NCBI GenBank assembly: GCA_030674155.1
Contig: CM060339.1
Span: 39,153,508 to 39,217,507 of the forward strand
From: Stramonita haemastoma
Taxonomy: Eukaryota > Mollusca > Gastropoda > Neogastropoda > Muricidae
DNA: 64,000 nt
Reading direction: 5' to 3'
The position numbers were made by a program, and so were the translations under genes. A model generated the notes under the pieces. That model was not told the DNA's origin. It saw nothing but the letters and a program-made list of their open reading frames with translations, and did not search any database. Positions 46,850 to 58,035 of this stretch are shown here, piece after piece; position 1 is the first letter of the stretch; every line of letters begins with the position of its first letter.

Positions 46850-47260
46850 GCTATTTATCCCTTAATCTGACAACTGTAGACTTGACAACCAGTTCCCTCC
46901 ATTCCTCTCTCTGTTCTGCCTTTCTCAAATTTTTTTTAGTTCTAGGCCTGTCTATTCGCTGATGTTGTCCTCCTATCTCTCCCTTAGTCTGCTTCTTTTT
47001 CCTCTTCCTTGGACAGTGCCTTGCAGTATTGTTTTTGCAAGTCCTTTTGCTCTTGTAAAGTGCCTGTACCAATTAAGTTTACGCTTCTTTAAGATTGATA
47101 GAGGGTTTTCGTAGGGACAAATGGTTTGCTGGATTCTATATGCACATCTTTGCTGCTTATATGGTCTCTGAAGGAGATACCAAGGTGTCTCTAGAAGCAT
47201 CTCCTACCTACCGCCTGTACTCTTCTCTCCAAATCAGCAGTCAGGGTCCACAATTCACAG
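46850..47260 (-). pseudogene. RTE C-terminal region
   Basis: Contains ILKKRKLNWYRHFTRAKGLA and KTILQGTVQGRGKRSRLRER. The same block, better preserved, is at 61090-61535 (KRRKLFWFGHVTRHNTLPKT). Such a region follows the RT in RTE-type elements. Confidence 0.75.
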
Positions 47261-47423
47261 GCATACAGGAATAGGATATGACAAGGGAGCGCATTAGTCT
47301 GATCTTGGAGTTGAGTAAATATTTTTATCTCTCCAGATGGTGTTCAGTTTTGACAATGCTTTATTATCTGTGGAACCCTGCATAGTACCTCTGGCTTGAA
47401 CCCCTTGTCTGATACAACGGCTC

Positions 47424-48240
47424 CTAAGTACTTGAATCTTTAATCGTTTCCAGCTTCTGGTCATTCACCCTGATATCAGCACTGATGCCCTTGGCATTAT
47501 TGACCATCAGTTTGGTCTTCTCTGCACTGATTTCCATGCCATATGTTTTAGAGGCCTTGTTCAAGTGTTCTGTTAGGCTGGCAAGCTCTTGTTTGGATCC
47601 TGCTAGTCCGTCAATGTCATCTTCAAAGCGGAGGTTTGTGATTTTTCTGCCATGAATGCTGACTGATCCTTTATGGTGTTCCAGTGCATCAGCCATGATT
47701 TTCTCAAGGAAGATGTTGAAAAGAGTGGGTGAGAGTAGACAACCCTGCCTTACCTCAAGAGTTGTTCGAAACCACTCTCCAATGTTGCTGTTGTAGTACA
47801 TTGCACTGGTGGCCTAGTTGTGCAGCTCTTTGATGACTCTGATCAAGTTTGCATCGATGCTGTACAAATTCATGGTTGCCCACAAGGCTGCATGCCACAA
47901 CCTATTGAATGCCTTCTTAACATCAATAAATAAATGGTAGATGTCTTGTTGGTGTTGAAGGAACCACCCAGAGAGTATTCTAAGGCTGAATGTCTGTTCA
48001 GTTAGGCTATGCCCTGCTCTGAAACCTACTTTTTCCTCAGCAATGATAGTCTCTGTTTGTGGCTTCAGTCTGTTCAGTATAATCTTTAACATGACCTTGC
48101 TTGGGTGGCATATGAGGCTGATTGTGCGGTAATGCTGGCACTGCTGAAGATTTCCTTTCTTGGGGAGAGTGATGATGAGTGACTGTGTCCATGGTGTTGG
48201 CCATTTTCCTGTCTGCCAGATCTTGTTGCATATTTTTAGT
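47424..48240 (-). pseudogene. RTE reverse transcriptase domain
   Basis: Fragments in order: EEKVGFRAGHSLTEQTFSLR, HLFIDVKKAFNRLWHAALWA, then EVRQGCLLSPTLFNIFLEKI and RFEDDIDGLA. The catalytic box is FEDD where FADD is expected. Segments are in different frames with a stop near 47814. Confidence 0.8.
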
Positions 48241-48941
48241 AGAGATTGATCATGGCTTCTCCTCCAGCTTGAACCAATTCAGCTGGAGTGTTGTCAGCAC
48301 CTGCTGACTTCCCCCTTTTCAGCGATATAACTGCTGTCTCCACTTCTTCTCAGAGGATATGATGGCTGCCTGTACCTGTGCTTGTGGGGACATTGAGGAC
48401 TTCTAGATCTCCTGTGGTTTTGTAGTTATATAAGTTGGAGCAGTATTTTGTCCATCTGTTCAGAATTTCCTGGTCAACAGTGAGGCACTTCCCACTTTTG
48501 TCTTGGATTGTTGAGCTTCTTACCTAAGTTGTGCTAGTCAGGTCTTTTACTGGTTGATATGATTTTTTGCTGTTGTTTTTCTCGATGTTTTCTTCAATGC
48601 TCTGGCACTGTTTACCAATCCATTTCTCCTTTGCTTCTGTCATGAACTTTCTGATTCTTTTGTTGATTGCCTTTTAATCATTACTCTGCTCTTTCTTCTG
48701 AATCATTTTTATTTTTCTTCAACTCTGTACATTTGTCACATAGTTGTAGGATATTAGGTGTAACCAAAAGTTTTTTGACTGGTCAATGTTTGCTAAGAAG
48801 TTTGCTTGCTGTTTCAGTCACTGCTGTGTTGAAACCATCCATCAAGGTATCTATATCCATATCATCTGAGTCTATTAGAGTGAGTGCTGCAAACTTCCCA
48901 CCTATCCTTGCCTGAGACATGTCTGCTACCTCTGGATCCTT

Positions 48942-49065
48942 CAGCTTCTCAAGGTCAATCTTGATCCTGATGTTGTTCTGCTTGTGATTTTTTTTTTAGA
49001 CGCAGCTTCTCAAGGTCAATCTTGATCCTGATGTTGTTCTGCTTGTGATTTTTTTTTTATTTAGA
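48942..49065. repeat. 61-bp tandem duplication inside the RTE element
   Basis: CAGCTTCTCAAGGTCAATCT starts at 48942 and again at 49003; the copies are almost identical through the T run that ends each. Confidence 0.9.
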
Positions 49066-49370
49066 CGGAGTCGGAATGTCATCATTACAAGATCATGATA
49101 ACTCCCCTATGTCCGCTCCTGGACAGCTTTGTGTTTGTGCAATGTTTACACCAGACCTAAATTGTCTCTTCACCATCATGTAATTGATAATGTTGTGGTG
49201 TTCACCATTTGGGCTATGCCATGTGCATTTTCTGGATTTTTTATGTGGTCCAACTGTATTCACTGGTTGGGGATTGTTGTTATTGACAAATTCCAAGAGT
49301 TTCAAGCCTTTTTCATTTGTTTCTTTGTTGCAGTGTGGTCCACAAATGCCCTCCCAGTCCTTGTGGGCAT

Positions 49371-49942
49371 CTACTCCTTGGCATTCCAGTCACCTTGTAC
49401 AACAAGGATGTCTTTCTTGGAAATTCGATTTAGATCCCCTTGTAGCCAGTCATAGAATTCTCCTATTTCATCTGTGCTGTCTGATGCAGGGGCATATGCC
49501 TGTACTACTGTAATGTTTAAGGAGACTGCTCTCAAGCAGATATGAATGAGGAATCCCACGCCATGTTCATGCGTATCGTGTTTTCCACTGAAGCATATTT
49601 TGTGACTTCCTTGGTCGTTGTTTCTCCCATGGTTTTCCACCTCACTTCACAGAGCCCAAGGTTGTGCCATTGGTATCTGGCCATCTCATGTGCTAGTTCT
49701 TCCACTTTTCCTGTGGCTCTTAGTGTTTGTACATTCCAAGTGCCAAACGGGATGTAGTTTCTGGCACGGATTTTGTTGCATTGTACACCAGTAGCATACT
49801 TTCTACCTCTGTTCTGATATGCAACAGAAGGCATGGCCCTTGGTAACCCTGGCGACAACTGATCGGGTATGGAGATTCTGATAGCTGTCTCCATGAGTGA
49901 GTCATGGGTAAATCGAACCTGGCGGAGCCCATCCCTCTCCAA
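49371..49942 (-). pseudogene. RTE endonuclease domain
   Basis: N-terminal block FGTWNVQTLRATGKVEELAH, then LGLCEVRWKTMGE, and in a second frame GVGFLIH, VVQAYAPASDSTDEIGEFYD and ILVVQGDWNAKE. These are the APE-type endonuclease signatures in RTE form (TWNVRTL, E-x-RW, GDWNA). The two halves are in different frames. Confidence 0.8.
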
Positions 49943-50039
49943 GTTGGATATTTGGGTTGGGTTTACTCCCCATAATCATGTGGCAAGTAGTTCTGGGTTA
50001 CATGGTTACCAGTAGCAGAGGAAGCCTCTGACCTGACTG

Positions 50040-50062
50040 TTAATAACAACAACAACAACAAC

Positions 50063-50142
<80 letters not shown>

Positions 50143-50220
50143 TAACAATAATGATAACAACAATAATGATGATGACGATGATAATAACAATACTACTACT
50201 ACTGACAATAATGATAGCAG
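50040..50220. repeat. (AAC)n/(AAT)n trinucleotide microsatellite
   Basis: About 180 bases of AAC, then AAT, with mixed units at the right end. Confidence 0.95.
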
Positions 50221-50364
50221 ATGGCAGGAATTTTTGGCACCCAAAAGTACATTTTTTCATGATTTGTAGTGATTCTGATTTGTTTGTATTCAATTATCAC
50301 CACAGAAAAGCTGCAGATCATCTGATATTTTGCAATAAAAAGTCGTTTTGAGAACATACCCTCA

Positions 50365-50430
50365 GTGCTTTTGTTTGATCAAGAGTGCTTATTCCATTAT
50401 TGTGGATATGAAAGAATACATAATAAAATA
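50365..50430 (+). mobile_element. SINE 3' tail fragment
   Basis: AGTGCTTATTCCATTATTGT, then a GGATATGAAAGAATA block and AATAAAATAA tail, matching the tails of the other copies. Confidence 0.55.
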
Positions 50431-50595
50431 AAATAACACACACATACATTCACACACATAAAAACACACCAACATATCTTTTTTTTTAAGACGAATAAAT
50501 ACATTAATTAATAAATAAGTAAGTAAAAGAAAAAAAAACAACTAAAAATGTAAAATTTTGGCCACAGCATTGGAGGCGAATTTACAGTATACACA

Positions 50596-50699
<104 letters not shown>

Positions 50700-50873
50700 A
50701 AGTCAAGTAATTTTTTATCCAGATGGTACATTGAAGAAGCATTGATTTACTTTTTTTCATCAAGCCATCTATCTACGGAAAAAAAGAGAAAAATAAACAT
50801 TTCACCAATATTGTTTAACTAACATGATTCAACAACCTCAATTCTTGAAGTCTGCAATCATCATTTTCTTCAG

Positions 50874-51142
<269 letters not shown>

Positions 51143-51220
51143 ATTCTTTTATTCGAGGATAATAGATAAGCACTCATGTGCTTTTTTACATCCAGTCCCC
51201 GCCCTTTTCAGGGAAAACAT
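51143..51220 (-). mobile_element. SINE 3' part
   Basis: Reverse-complement tail: TTCTTTTATTCGAGGATAAT, AAGCACTCATGTGCTTTTTT and ACATCCAGTCCCCG, the mirror of the tail in the 60.9 kb copy. Confidence 0.65.
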
Positions 51221-51612
51221 CAAGATAAAAAGATACTAAACAGTAAAACTATATGCAGTACCAAACAACATAAAGGAATAAGGACATTATATATAATAAG
51301 ATAATAAAAATGCACACTTTCAGAAGACGAAAATCAGTAGCCACAATAAAATGATTTTGATTATATAAAGGAAAAGAGAAGCGTTAATAGATAAAGAGCA
51401 ACCAAAGAAACATAATGAAATAAACAACTTAGCAATCAAGAAAAGTCCACCCAAAAATAATTAGCTACAACATTGTTACAACTCATAACAACAAAATGAA
51501 CTCAGAAGGAACTAAAGATTATACAATGATTATAATGATGACAATAAGAATAATATCAACAATGGTGATAATAGTATGATAATAATACACGTAAAACTCA
51601 CTCCTACACGTA

Positions 51613-51889
<277 letters not shown>

Positions 51890-52035
51890 CTAATGCACAG
51901 GCACTGACACACAGCAGCGGTCAAGAAAGCGTAATCTGCACACAGCACTATCTCAACTGACCATCAGATGTGTGCCATCCTCAGCATTCACTGACACATG
52001 ACTTGGCAGACCTCAGCCACCCGCTGAAAAATAAT

Positions 52036-52185
52036 TACACACTTCCAGAATGGACTAAAGAAAAATAGCTGCAGACTTCAAGAATGGATTGAAAAAATCA
52101 TAATTGCAGACTTCAAGAATGGATTGAAGAAAATCATAATTGCAGACTTCAAGAATGGACTGAAAAAAATGATTTTACAGTTGAT
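52036..52185. repeat. About 40-bp tandem repeat, four copies
   Basis: Repeats of GCAGACTTCAAGAATGGA plus TTGAAGAAAATCATAATT with minor variation. Confidence 0.85.
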
Positions 52186-52515
52186 TTTTTTTCGCAGGCT
52201 AAACTATTGCCTAACTACTCACCCACAGACCATGCATTAGAAATTCTTTGATGACCTTTGAACAGACAGAACGTTCTATGTTGCTTTTATAAACTTTGAA
52301 AAAAATCTGTTGATATTGTCAAAAGAACAATACTTTGGCCTATTCTGTTGATTAAAAACTGGGTTGGCATTATGGACATTATACAGTTCTCATCGAAGCT
52401 AGAGTTGGATGCGGAAGTAAGTTGACTGAATGTATTCATTCAGTGCACTTCGGGTGTAAAACAGGGTGATGTGTGCAGTCCCACTTTGTTTTCTTCTTAC
52501 TATCTTGACCCCTTA
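52186..52515 (+). mobile_element. CR1-like LINE reverse transcriptase fragment
   Basis: FYVAFINFEK (palm motif with expected D replaced by N) and, in another frame, TSGVKQGDVCSPTLFS, the RT turn motif. Short, frame-broken, and cut off where the SINE at 52.53 kb begins. Confidence 0.6.
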
Positions 52516-52529
52516 ATTTATTATTTTAT

Positions 52530-52885
52530 TTCTTTATTTTGTTTATTCTTTAATATCGAGGATAACAGAATAAGCAATCATGTGCTTTTTTTTCATCTGG
52601 TCCCCGTGTGCACGCAGTTTTTGTAAATATTGTCATCTGTTCCCACCGGCACACGATGGCCTACTCTTACGAAAAGCGGAACAGGATTTAACGTGTGCGC
52701 AAGATGTTCTGCGTGCGTTCACACACGGGACCTCGGTTTACAGTCTCATCCGGACTTTTGGGGAGAGTGGAGTCAGCACAGATGTTAACTCCAGGGAAAA
52801 ATCCCTCCAACGGGAGTCGAACTCAGGTCGACAGATTGCCAGTGCAATGTTCTGACCATTATGCTATCCCGTCCCCATAATGACG
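52530..52885 (-). mobile_element. tRNA-headed SINE, full length
   Basis: On the minus strand the head reads GGGATAGCATAATGGTCAGA (box A-like) and GAGTTCGACTCCCG (box B-like). The conserved central blocks and the AAGCACATGATTGCTTATTC tail follow, then an AATAAA-rich end. About 86 percent similar by eye to the copy at 53.7-54.0 kb. Confidence 0.8.
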
Positions 52886-53671
52886 TAGGCAGCACCAGTG
52901 GCGGGCACCTGACCATTCCATTACAACTGCAGCCAAGCGTTGGTGCTGACCATTCGGACAGTGCTTTTCTATCACACTTATATTTCAAAGTTTTCACACA
53001 ATGTGTCTGTAACTTGGTTGGGGGATGCAGAGAAAGTTTCAGATTGAGCCACTGGTAAATGCTGCTGACCCCTAATGTGTTCATAGTTGGGAGGGGAAGG
53101 AGGGAGGGAGGGAGGGAGGGAAGCACAGCCCCCCATATCAAGGCTATTCACACACAGCAGCTTGACAAAACAAATGGTGTCTTCTTTTGGTAGCAGACAT
53201 GTTCTCTGATTGATCAGAGATAAATTGAATGCTATTGTATTGGTAAAAAAACAAAACAAATTTGAATGTAATATGTTCAGTGAGTCAAGTATCAAAAGTT
53301 CAAAAAGGAAGATGAGGAAGGAAATGATACAACTAAGAGGAAGAGTGACCCCCCCCCCCCTCAAAATACGTGCCACTGGGTGCATTTCTGCAAGTGTATT
53401 GACCTGTGCTACACAAACTGAGTGTGGATACTTTGTTCTCTTCCCAGCAGGTCCGCAGCATGGGCGCTTATAAACTGATGCCTTTGACTTTTTTCTCTGT
53501 GTTCACCGCATTTTTCCTTTGAAACTGCACTGGCAGAAACAAAAAGGTACACTTGTGAAAAGAACACAGGAAGAGGGAAATAGATAATTAGGTCATCAGT
53601 GTTCCAAGGTGGGACAGGTGACTACAATGGATTCACCCCTGACACAGCCATAATTTTCGTGTTTTTTTTGT

Positions 53672-54015
53672 CATTTATTCTTTTATATCGAGGATAACAG
53701 AATAAGCAATCATGTGCTTTTTCTTACATTCAGTCCCCGTGCGTATGCAGTTTTGTAAATCTTGTCATCTGTTCCCACCGGCACACGATGGCCTACTCTT
53801 TAGAAAAGCGGAACAGGATTTAACGTGTGCGCAAGATGCTCTGCGTGCGTTCGCACAAGGGGCCTCGGTTTATAGTCTCTTCCGAAGATCTTTTAGGGAT
53901 AGTGGAGTCAGCACTGATGTTAACCCCAGGGGAAAAATCCCCTCGAACGGGAATCGAACCCGGGGTCGTCAAATTGCGAGCGCAATGTTCTGACCACTAG
54001 GCTATCATGTCACTT
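53672..54015 (-). mobile_element. tRNA-headed SINE, full length
   Basis: Minus strand: box A-like GATAGCCTAGTGGTCAGAAC, box B-like GGGTTCGATTCCCG, central domain with GCGAACGCACGCAGAGCATC, GTGCCGGTGGGAACAG, GGGGACTG and the AAGCACATGATTGCTTATTC tail. This is the best preserved head in the window. Confidence 0.85.
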
Positions 54016-54270
54016 TCTGTGATGTAATATGTCCCAGAATCGTCATAATGACTACTGTAGAGAATGCCAAGATTAAAATTTTGCAGGTTGACAGAAGTTA
54101 TGTGTTGTTTTGTATTTGTCACATCTTTGCGCTGACACTGTGGTCACTGTAGCACTCATATATGATAATACACTTCTGTGCACATACCAAACGGGTGGTT
54201 AGCACATACAGATATAAACTGCAGTATAAAGGTCAGGCATTGAATGAATGTGACTTGTTTTCGTAAGAAC

Positions 54271-54427
<157 letters not shown>

Positions 54428-54579
54428 ATTTAATTGTATAGGCAATTCAACCCGTTACAAATCCATAAGTAATCATGTATGATTGGATACTTTGAATAGA
54501 GCATTATATTAATACAAAAGGATATTTTGAAATCAGCATCAATTACTCGAAGAACATAGCACAAGATTTCATGATGACA

Positions 54580-57500
54580 TTATCGGCGTTTGTTGGAATG
54601 ATAAATAAATCTGCCCAGATCATGGACACACGAATCATCTTGCATTAATCTATGGAATGAAGTTAGCGATGGATACATACGATATTTTTTGGGGATAAAT
54701 TTTACTCGTAGGTCACTTAGGACATTACAATACAAGAGAAAGTGCAGTTCTGTTTCTATCGCGCTGTGGCAAAAAGTACACTGGAGATCTTGTTCAGAAG
54801 TGGCTGTGTAGCGCTTTCTGTGCGTCTGTAGGTCTGATATTCCTAGTCTGAATCTGATTAGAATGTCACGAATATGCTTGTTAGGCACCAAGGTAAAGTA
54901 TGTTTCCATAGATACAGATGATTTAAATGTACGGTACACACTGAATCGAGTGCTATTGTTAATATGTTCATTCCACTTTTGAAAGAAACAATCTACTAAT
55001 CTTTGTCTAAGCTGTCGTAAGAAAGCTTTATGGTTAGTAACACCTTGGTTTTCCCATACAAATCCAAAACCGGTCTCATATAACATTTTGCAAATATGTG
55101 ATACCCAACACATTTTACCATCATTATGGAGGGACAAAAGCATGTTGTAGGCTTTTTTTGGAAGTCTAGTTTCTTCTAACTCTGTTAAACGCAGCCAATA
55201 TCTGATCGTAGATATATAGCTAGAAATATATAATGGGTATCGACCAGTTTCACTGTAAACCATGTCATTTGGGGTTCTGGGGCTTACGTTTAACAGTTTT
55301 TTCAGAGCAAACGTGTGGACATTCTCCACTGACTTCTGTTGAGACAGGCCCCATATTTCTGCTCCATACAATAGAATTGGTTTAATTTGGGAATCAAAAA
55401 GTTTGACAAAAATGTCTGCTGAAAAATCCCCCAGCTTCCATAGAATTCTGAAAATGTTGATTACCCCTTTTCTAGCTTTACACGAGAGCTCACGGACTGC
55501 TTTACTGTATGCTATTCTAGTAGAAAGGAACAAGCCCAGGTACTTATAGGATTTTACGATAGATATTTCTTTTCCTTTGTAGAGCCAAACCTCTTTCTTA
55601 GCAACATATCCACCATTTCTAAATATTACAATGTTCGATTTATCAAGATTTACATGCAAATCTAGTTTTATGGATTGACTTGCTAGAACATTTAACTGGT
55701 TTTGTAAGCCTGAAACACTGTCAGATATCAAAACAATGTCGTCAGCAAATAATAAAATGAAAATTTCTAGTGGATCAGGATAAAGCTGAATGCCATGTTT
55801 TCCATTTTTAATGACATCCTGGGCTAACTCGTTAATGAACAATGAAAATAAAAGAGGGCTAGTTATTTCACCTTGTTTTAAGCCTTTGAAACAGGATATG
55901 GCTTCTGATATCTTGGTCCCAAAACGAATCCAGGCTTTTACAGTTGCATACATACTCTGTAATGTTTTCAATATATTACCATTTACACCATTTTTTTCCA
56001 GAATCCGCCAGAGTTTGCTTAAAGAAATAAGGTCGAAAGCCTTCCTAAAGTCAATGAAAGCAACATATAATTTTTTGTTTCTTATGAGCTGTCTTTGGAT
56101 AATAGCATATAATGTAAAAATATGATCTATTGTGGAATGATCTTTTCGAAAACCTGCTTGTATTTCACCAAGAATATTTCTGTTTTCTACAAAAGTTGAT
56201 AAACGTTTATTGATTATATAGCTTAGGAGTTTACTACAGATGTTCAATAATGAGATGCCTCTATAGTTATCTGGATTATGAATGTTTCCTTTCTTATGTA
56301 TGGGGTGGATGATAGCTTCTGTCCAAGATTGTGGGTAAAGTCCAGAGGAAAAAATCTTGTTAAACAGATGTACCAGAAAGGATATTATTCTTTTATGATT
56401 TATCACTGACTTAAAAATTTCAGGGATAACCCCATCAAGGCCAGCAGCTTTGTTGTGTTTCAGATGTTTAATAGCCTTAATTATTTCTTCCTCTGTTATC
56501 TCTGAGTTTAATTCCATAACATCCTCCGGAATTTGTTCAGAGTCAAATAAGCTTGCACTGCTGTCAATTACTTCTTCCTGTTCCCCTCCCTCCTCCCCAA
56601 AAAGCCCCTTAAAGTGTTCTATCCATTGTGCCATATCTATATTGCCTATCTCAGAGGTTTTTCTTGAGAGTTTCTTAATGTGTCCCCAAAACTTTACTGA
56701 ATCGTTCATACTGTTTACAAGTTCCTCTCTACTTTTTCTTTTGTATTCCTTCTCTTTGGAGGCTAAAAGTTTCTTGTAATTTTTACGGGTTTTACAGTAC
56801 GTTACCCTATCCCGTGGAGACTGAGTGCGTAAATAAATGCGGAGAGCAGACCGAGTAAACCTTCGCGCATGCAGGCATTCCCCATCAAACCATGCACTCC
56901 CTTTCTTTCTCCCTCCCCCAAATGTTTTCCTAAAGCAGGAAGCAGCAGATGACAGCATACTAGTGAACACATTTACAGAATTATTAATGTTGGAATCAAT
57001 GAGTAGGTAGGCTTCTTCTAACTTCTGTTGGTTATCAAGCGACTCGAGATTGTTTAGGAAAGTTTCTTGTTTGTCCTGCGACCATACAAGTTTATCAAAA
57101 CAAACACTTTTATCCCTCGGCTGCTCAATATTGGCATTGCACAAAGCAAAACAGACAATGGGCATATGTTTAGAATCAATTCGTTCATTGACATGCATGT
57201 CACAAGGAACTGAACAAAGCGAACAAGAAAATAAAAAGTAATCTATGACACTGTTACCATTATTAGAAATAAATGTAAAGGAGCCATTTCTGTCACCTGC
57301 AGTAGAACCATTTAATATATACAGATCAAAACTTGTACACAAACATAGCAAATTTTTTCCGTAACTGTTTTGACTGTGATCTTGTGAATGTCTAAGTGGA
57401 ACAGTGGACACATCAGTATTGGAAAGAGTTGCAAAACTAAGGGATTCGTCTCGCTCAAAGCAAAATGAATCCCCATCAAAATACCATGGCTGTTTGTTTG

Positions 57501-58011
57501 CTGTTCGTGCATTCAGATCACCGCATACAATAAACTGTGCATCATCATTATTTTCAACAATATCTAACATACAACGTTCAAGCATTGAAACACCATCTGT
57601 GAAATCGCTGTTGTCATAAAAAGGGCTGTCAGTTGGATTCAGATATGTACATATCATAAAAACATCAGACAACGTACCAAACAGTTTGTTAGACAGTTGC
57701 AGAATGATCATGTTGTTATAGGGAAATGAAACATCTTTAACAAAGTTCATAAATTCATTTTTTACAAGAACAATTACCCCTCCACTATTTCTTCCTTGTT
57801 TTGAAAATTTCTGTGCTGGAGCATGAAAAGAGGTATAAAAAGAGAATATGTCTGAACAAAAATCTTTCATAAAAGTTTCAGTGAAACAAACAAAATCATA
57901 CTGTGATACAAAAGATATAAATGAACTGTCTTTTAGTTTTGAGGCCAAGCCTTCCACATTCCAGGCCAGTATTGTACACTGACGTGGGGGCTTACTAACG
58001 CTATCTCTCAT
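54580..58011 (-). CDS. LINE ORF2: endonuclease and reverse transcriptase
   Basis: 1143 residues, uninterrupted, from ATG at 58011. N-terminal APE-like endonuclease: ILAWNVEGLASKL (about residues 14-26), FTETFM, then FIVCGDLNAR and a later SKHMPIVCFAL. RT from about 500: HNKAAGLDGVIPEIFK, IHPIHKKGN, AFIDFRKAFD, GLKQGEITSPLLFSLF and the catalytic LLFADDIVLIS. The C-terminus has a Cys/His finger (CTFCHSAIETELHFLLYC). There is no RNase H. The enzyme would nick target DNA and copy the element RNA at the nick. Length and layout fit a CR1/L2-type ORF2. Close relatives in decay are at 15.2-16.2 and 24.6-24.9 kb. Confidence 0.92.
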   Translation of the reverse strand: MRDSVSKPPRQCTILAWNVEGLASKLKDSSFISFVSQYDFVCFTETFMKDFCSDIFSFYTSFHAPAQKFSKQGRNSGGVIVLVKNEFMNFVKDVSFPYNNMIILQLSNKLFGTLSDVFMICTYLNPTDSPFYDNSDFTDGVSMLERCMLDIVENNDDAQFIVCGDLNARTANKQPWYFDGDSFCFERDESLSFATLSNTDVSTVPLRHSQDHSQNSYGKNLLCLCTSFDLYILNGSTAGDRNGSFTFISNNGNSVIDYFLFSCSLCSVPCDMHVNERIDSKHMPIVCFALCNANIEQPRDKSVCFDKLVWSQDKQETFLNNLESLDNQQKLEEAYLLIDSNINNSVNVFTSMLSSAASCFRKTFGGGRKKGSAWFDGECLHARRFTRSALRIYLRTQSPRDRVTYCKTRKNYKKLLASKEKEYKRKSREELVNSMNDSVKFWGHIKKLSRKTSEIGNIDMAQWIEHFKGLFGEEGGEQEEVIDSSASLFDSEQIPEDVMELNSEITEEEIIKAIKHLKHNKAAGLDGVIPEIFKSVINHKRIISFLVHLFNKIFSSGLYPQSWTEAIIHPIHKKGNIHNPDNYRGISLLNICSKLLSYIINKRLSTFVENRNILGEIQAGFRKDHSTIDHIFTLYAIIQRQLIRNKKLYVAFIDFRKAFDLISLSKLWRILEKNGVNGNILKTLQSMYATVKAWIRFGTKISEAISCFKGLKQGEITSPLLFSLFINELAQDVIKNGKHGIQLYPDPLEIFILLFADDIVLISDSVSGLQNQLNVLASQSIKLDLHVNLDKSNIVIFRNGGYVAKKEVWLYKGKEISIVKSYKYLGLFLSTRIAYSKAVRELSCKARKGVINIFRILWKLGDFSADIFVKLFDSQIKPILLYGAEIWGLSQQKSVENVHTFALKKLLNVSPRTPNDMVYSETGRYPLYISSYISTIRYWLRLTELEETRLPKKAYNMLLSLHNDGKMCWVSHICKMLYETGFGFVWENQGVTNHKAFLRQLRQRLVDCFFQKWNEHINNSTRFSVYRTFKSSVSMETYFTLVPNKHIRDILIRFRLGISDLQTHRKRYTATSEQDLQCTFCHSAIETELHFLLYCNVLSDLRVKFIPKKYRMYPSLTSFHRLMQDDSCVHDLGRFIYHSNKRR

Positions 58012-58035
58012 CGTCCTGAGGTCATGACCTTGACG

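Larger units (their letters stand above)
46850..49960 (-). mobile_element. RTE-like LINE, decayed
   Basis: Minus-strand order: endonuclease (49942-49371), reverse transcriptase (about 48240-47424) and C-terminal region (about 47200-46850). It lacks RNase H, and the domain sequences are of RTE type. Frames shift at many points. A 61-base tandem duplication lies inside (48942-49062). A long AAT/AAC microsatellite flanks the 5' side. Confidence 0.8.

Noticed and set aside
53930..54010. tRNA gene
   Set aside because: Box A and box B are present but the sequence does not fold into a clear tRNA and is joined to a SINE body.
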